A stretch of 8,872 nucleotides of DNA from Roseivirga sp. UBA6061 (lineage in GTDB: Bacteria > Bacteroidota > Bacteroidia > Cytophagales > Cyclobacteriaceae), in assembly GCA_002427745.1 (NCBI GenBank), contig DIYF01000154.1, positions 1 to 8,872 of the forward strand. The letters are read 5' to 3'. Below are positions 6,464 through 8,872 of the stretch, piece by piece. The stretch's first letter is position 1. Each line of letters begins with the position of its first letter. The notes beneath the pieces were generated by a model. That model saw only the letters and a program-made list of their open reading frames with translations, searched no databases and was not told the DNA's origin. A program made the translations under genes and the position numbers.

Positions 6464-8818
6464 ATGGTCAAAAACATTATCAAAACTGCCTTCCGTGTAT
6501 TCTGGAAAGAACGGGGGTATAGTCTGCTCAATATTATGGGGCTCACCGTGGGAATCTGTGCCAGTCTGATGCTTTTCCTGTACATACAGGATGAGTATGC
6601 GGTCAACAAGTTTCATGAGAACACAGATAGAATCTACCGTGTGATGGAGCATCAGCACTATTCGCATGACATCTTTACCACCAACGCCAATCCGGGGCCG
6701 CTGAAAGACGCTTTCAAAGAGGAGTTGCCTGAGGTGGAATATATAGCACAGGTCACCTGGCAGCAGGAGCGGCTCTTTATAGTAGACAATCAGAGCTTTA
6801 AAGAAACGGGTCGTGTGGCGAGCGAAGACTTCTTTAAAGTTTTCAGCTTTCCTTTTGTAGAAGGAAGCGATGAAGGGGCTCTGGTTGCACCTGATGTGGC
6901 TTATCTCTCTGCTTCTTTTGCAGAGAAGATGTTTGGTAATGAGTCGGCCCTGGATAAAACGGTGACTGTCAATGGCTGGGGAGAATACAAAATAGGAGGC
7001 ATCTTCGCTGATGTACCTGCTAATTCTACGATCAGCTTTGATTTTGTATTGCCTATTGCCCCCTGGATGGAACAGAACGGCTGGCTTGAAGAATGGGGGA
7101 ACAATGGTATTCGCGACTTCATGACCCTGCATCAGGGGGTGGATATTGATGCATTCAATGCCAAGATCCTCAATTTTATTAAGGAGCATGATCAGGGGTC
7201 TTCTGTAGAGATTTTTGCCCAGAACCTGGGTGATATGTACCTCTACAACAACTTTAAGGATGGTAAGCAGGCCGGAGGGCGGATTACCTATGTACGTCTC
7301 TTTACGGTAGTAGCGGTCTTCATACTCGTGATTGCCTGCATCAACTTTATGAATCTGGCCACTGCCAGGGCTTCCAAACGAGCCAAGGAAATTGGTATTA
7401 AAAAGGTGACTGGTTCTACCCGGGGGCAGTTGGTTGCGCAGTTTATGGGAGAATCCATCATCATGGCGCTCATATCTTCCTTACTGGCCGGCCTGCTGGT
7501 GGCTGCTCTGCTGCCCGGCCTGAATGCCTTTACAGATAAGGAGATCGTTTTTTCTCTGCTGGAACTTTCTAACCTTGGGCTGGTGACTGGAATAGCTTTG
7601 CTGGTGGGTGTCCTGGCGGGGAGCTATCCTTCTATCTTCCTGTCATCGTTTGCCCCGGTAACCGTACTGAAAGGTACTTTTCGTAGCTCCGGCTGGAGTG
7701 CAGGAATCAGAAAAGGTCTTGTCGTCTTCCAGTTTCTGATCTCCATCTTCCTGATTATAGGAACCATGGTCGTTCATAAACAGATCAGCTTTGTCAAAGA
7801 CAAAAACCTGGGGTACAATAAAGACAATCTGATCTATATGAGGGTGGAGGGAGATCTGGCAGACAGATTAGACGTTTTTAAATCCCGTATGCTGGAGAAT
7901 CCGGGTATCAAGAGTATGACTACCACCAGCGCGGTTCCAATTTATTTATCAAGCTCCACATCCGGAGGTTTCCGCTGGGAGGGAAAGGATCCGGAGAGTA
8001 ACATATTGTTTCAACTCCTGCTGGTTGGACATGACTTCTTCCAGACTTTTGATATGGAAATGGAAAGAGGCCGTGCTTTTGACGAGCGACTAAGCAGTGA
8101 TACGGCCAATATTGTGGTCAACGAGGTAACGGCAGCTTCTATGGCCCTGGAGGAACCTCTTAACTATCCTGTGACTTTCTGGGGGCGTGAAGGACAGGTG
8201 GTAGGAATTGTGAAGAACTTCCATTTTGCTTCACTTCATACCCGTATTGAGCCTTTAGTTATCTCACTGAGACCTGAAAGGGCCGAGTACGTCTTTCTGA
8301 AAGTAGACGGGCAGAACATTGAAGAGTCCCTGGCCTATATAGAGCAGGGTTTTAAAGAGTTTAATCCGAGATATCCTTTTGAATATGAATTCCTGGACCA
8401 GTCTTACGCTGAGCTGTATGAGCGCGAGACGAACATCGGTACGCTGGCCAATTACTTTGCCGGAATTGCAGTGTTTATCTCACTTCTGGGACTATTTGGC
8501 CTGGCATCGTTCGCAGCTGAGCAGCGCATCAAAGAAATAGGTATTCGCAAGGTTTTGGGGGCAGGAGTCGGAAACCTGGTGCTGCTGCTGGCCAGAAACT
8601 TCCTGGTGCTGGTGCTGTTAGGCTTTGGTCTGGCGGTACCCCTGGCCTGGTTCTTTATGACGGACTGGTTGAGTGCCTTTGAATATCGGGTCGGAATCAG
8701 TGCCGGTATATTCCTGATTGCCGGTGGAACTTCCATGCTGGTGGCTTTGATCACTGTCAGTTATCATTCATTGAGAGCGGCCTATGCCAACCCTGTTAAG
8801 AGCCTGCGGTATGAATAG
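6464..8818 (+). CDS. ABC transporter permease, MacB/FtsX superfamily (two-repeat type)
   Basis: This is a 784-residue inner-membrane permease with the layout TM1, periplasmic MacB-type domain, three TMs, then the same again. The likely membrane segments are at about 20-42, 278-300, 331-353, 370-392, 417-439, 660-683, 704-730 and 744-766. The periplasmic parts are at about 43-277 and 440-659. FtsX signatures appear in both halves: KEIGIKKVTGS (308-318) and KEIGIRKVLGA (690-700), just after TM2 and TM6, where these proteins contact the ATPase. The start motif SLLNIMGLTVG and FHENTDRIYRV are typical of the large Bacteroidota paralogue family; about 780-800 residues is the usual length. No ATPase gene is in the window, and the substrate cannot be deduced. 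Members are often linked to lipoprotein, peptide or drug export. I prefer the ATG at 6464 (MVKNIIKTAFRVFWKERGY) to the one at 6452, because relatives begin this way. Confidence 0.93.
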   Translation: MVKNIIKTAFRVFWKERGYSLLNIMGLTVGICASLMLFLYIQDEYAVNKFHENTDRIYRVMEHQHYSHDIFTTNANPGPLKDAFKEELPEVEYIAQVTWQQERLFIVDNQSFKETGRVASEDFFKVFSFPFVEGSDEGALVAPDVAYLSASFAEKMFGNESALDKTVTVNGWGEYKIGGIFADVPANSTISFDFVLPIAPWMEQNGWLEEWGNNGIRDFMTLHQGVDIDAFNAKILNFIKEHDQGSSVEIFAQNLGDMYLYNNFKDGKQAGGRITYVRLFTVVAVFILVIACINFMNLATARASKRAKEIGIKKVTGSTRGQLVAQFMGESIIMALISSLLAGLLVAALLPGLNAFTDKEIVFSLLELSNLGLVTGIALLVGVLAGSYPSIFLSSFAPVTVLKGTFRSSGWSAGIRKGLVVFQFLISIFLIIGTMVVHKQISFVKDKNLGYNKDNLIYMRVEGDLADRLDVFKSRMLENPGIKSMTTTSAVPIYLSSSTSGGFRWEGKDPESNILFQLLLVGHDFFQTFDMEMERGRAFDERLSSDTANIVVNEVTAASMALEEPLNYPVTFWGREGQVVGIVKNFHFASLHTRIEPLVISLRPERAEYVFLKVDGQNIEESLAYIEQGFKEFNPRYPFEYEFLDQSYAELYERETNIGTLANYFAGIAVFISLLGLFGLASFAAEQRIKEIGIRKVLGAGVGNLVLLLARNFLVLVLLGFGLAVPLAWFFMTDWLSAFEYRVGISAGIFLIAGGTSMLVALITVSYHSLRAAYANPVKSLRYE

Positions 8819-8820
8819 AA

Positions 8821-8872
8821 AACTTAAGCGGTCGGCTCTTGTGGCCGACCGCTTAAGTTCTTTTGCTTATTT
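8821..8872 (+). terminator. Intrinsic terminator with a perfect 16-bp stem after the permease
   Basis: AACTTAAGCGGTCGGC (8821-8836) and its exact reverse complement (8844-8859) flank a 7-nt loop TCTTGTG and are followed by CTTTTGCTTATTT. The repeat begins two bases after the permease stop codon. On the minus strand the stem is followed by TTCTATTC, so it may also stop transcripts from a gene beyond the right edge, which is not visible. Confidence 0.85.

Noticed and set aside
6458..7189. A 243-codon minus-strand frame inside the permease gene
   Set aside because: It lies wholly antisense to a clearly coding permease, shows no domain and has cysteine/histidine-rich, low-sense composition typical of a shadow frame.
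1..8872. A novel defence or mobile system
   Set aside because: All five genes belong to recognisable families with no nuclease-helicase, toxin-antitoxin, reverse transcriptase, recombinase or terminal-repeat signs, and no abrupt change in composition.

Overview
The window looks like an ordinary chromosomal stretch from a member of the Bacteroidota, probably a Cytophagales-like marine or soil bacterium. The evidence is a large FtsX-type permease of the two-repeat kind common in this phylum, a DUF5723-like outer-membrane barrel protein, a secreted dienelactone-hydrolase-family protein, genes without clear Shine-Dalgarno sequences, and one upstream region that fits the Bacteroidetes promoter consensus (TTTG, spacer, TAnnTTTG). 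The genus is not determined. Base composition looks even throughout, and I see no mobile element, tRNA, rRNA or CRISPR array.

Layout. Positions 1-1973 (minus) hold the first 657 residues of DNA polymerase I (polA). They cover the 5'-nuclease, a flexible linker, a proofreading domain with its acidic residues intact, and the start of the polymerase domain; the gene runs off the left edge. Immediately upstream of it in the same direction, 46 bp away, lies a secreted S41-family peptidase (2020-3546). Its 5' leader holds a candidate promoter, a perfect 10-bp inverted repeat and a diverged repeat element. Further right, a strong intrinsic terminator (3850-3872) closes the preceding minus-strand gene, a secreted dienelactone-hydrolase-family protein (3941-4801).

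The strand switches at a short divergent intergenic region (4802-4883). Rightwards from it run a DUF5723-like beta-barrel protein (4884-6359) and an eight-helix ABC-type permease of the MacB/FtsX superfamily (6464-8818). A perfect 16-bp inverted repeat followed by a T-rich run ends that unit at the right edge.

How they fit together. polA and the peptidase may share a transcript, but nothing suggests a shared function. The hydrolase, barrel protein, peptidase and permease are all envelope or periplasmic proteins, yet they do not form a recognisable pathway. I find no convincing new multi-gene system here. The most interesting details are small: a sliding-clamp-binding-like pentapeptide in the PolA linker, a repeated leader element whose internal hairpin differs in sequence between copies, and an Asp-to-Glu change at the expected catalytic acid of the hydrolase.
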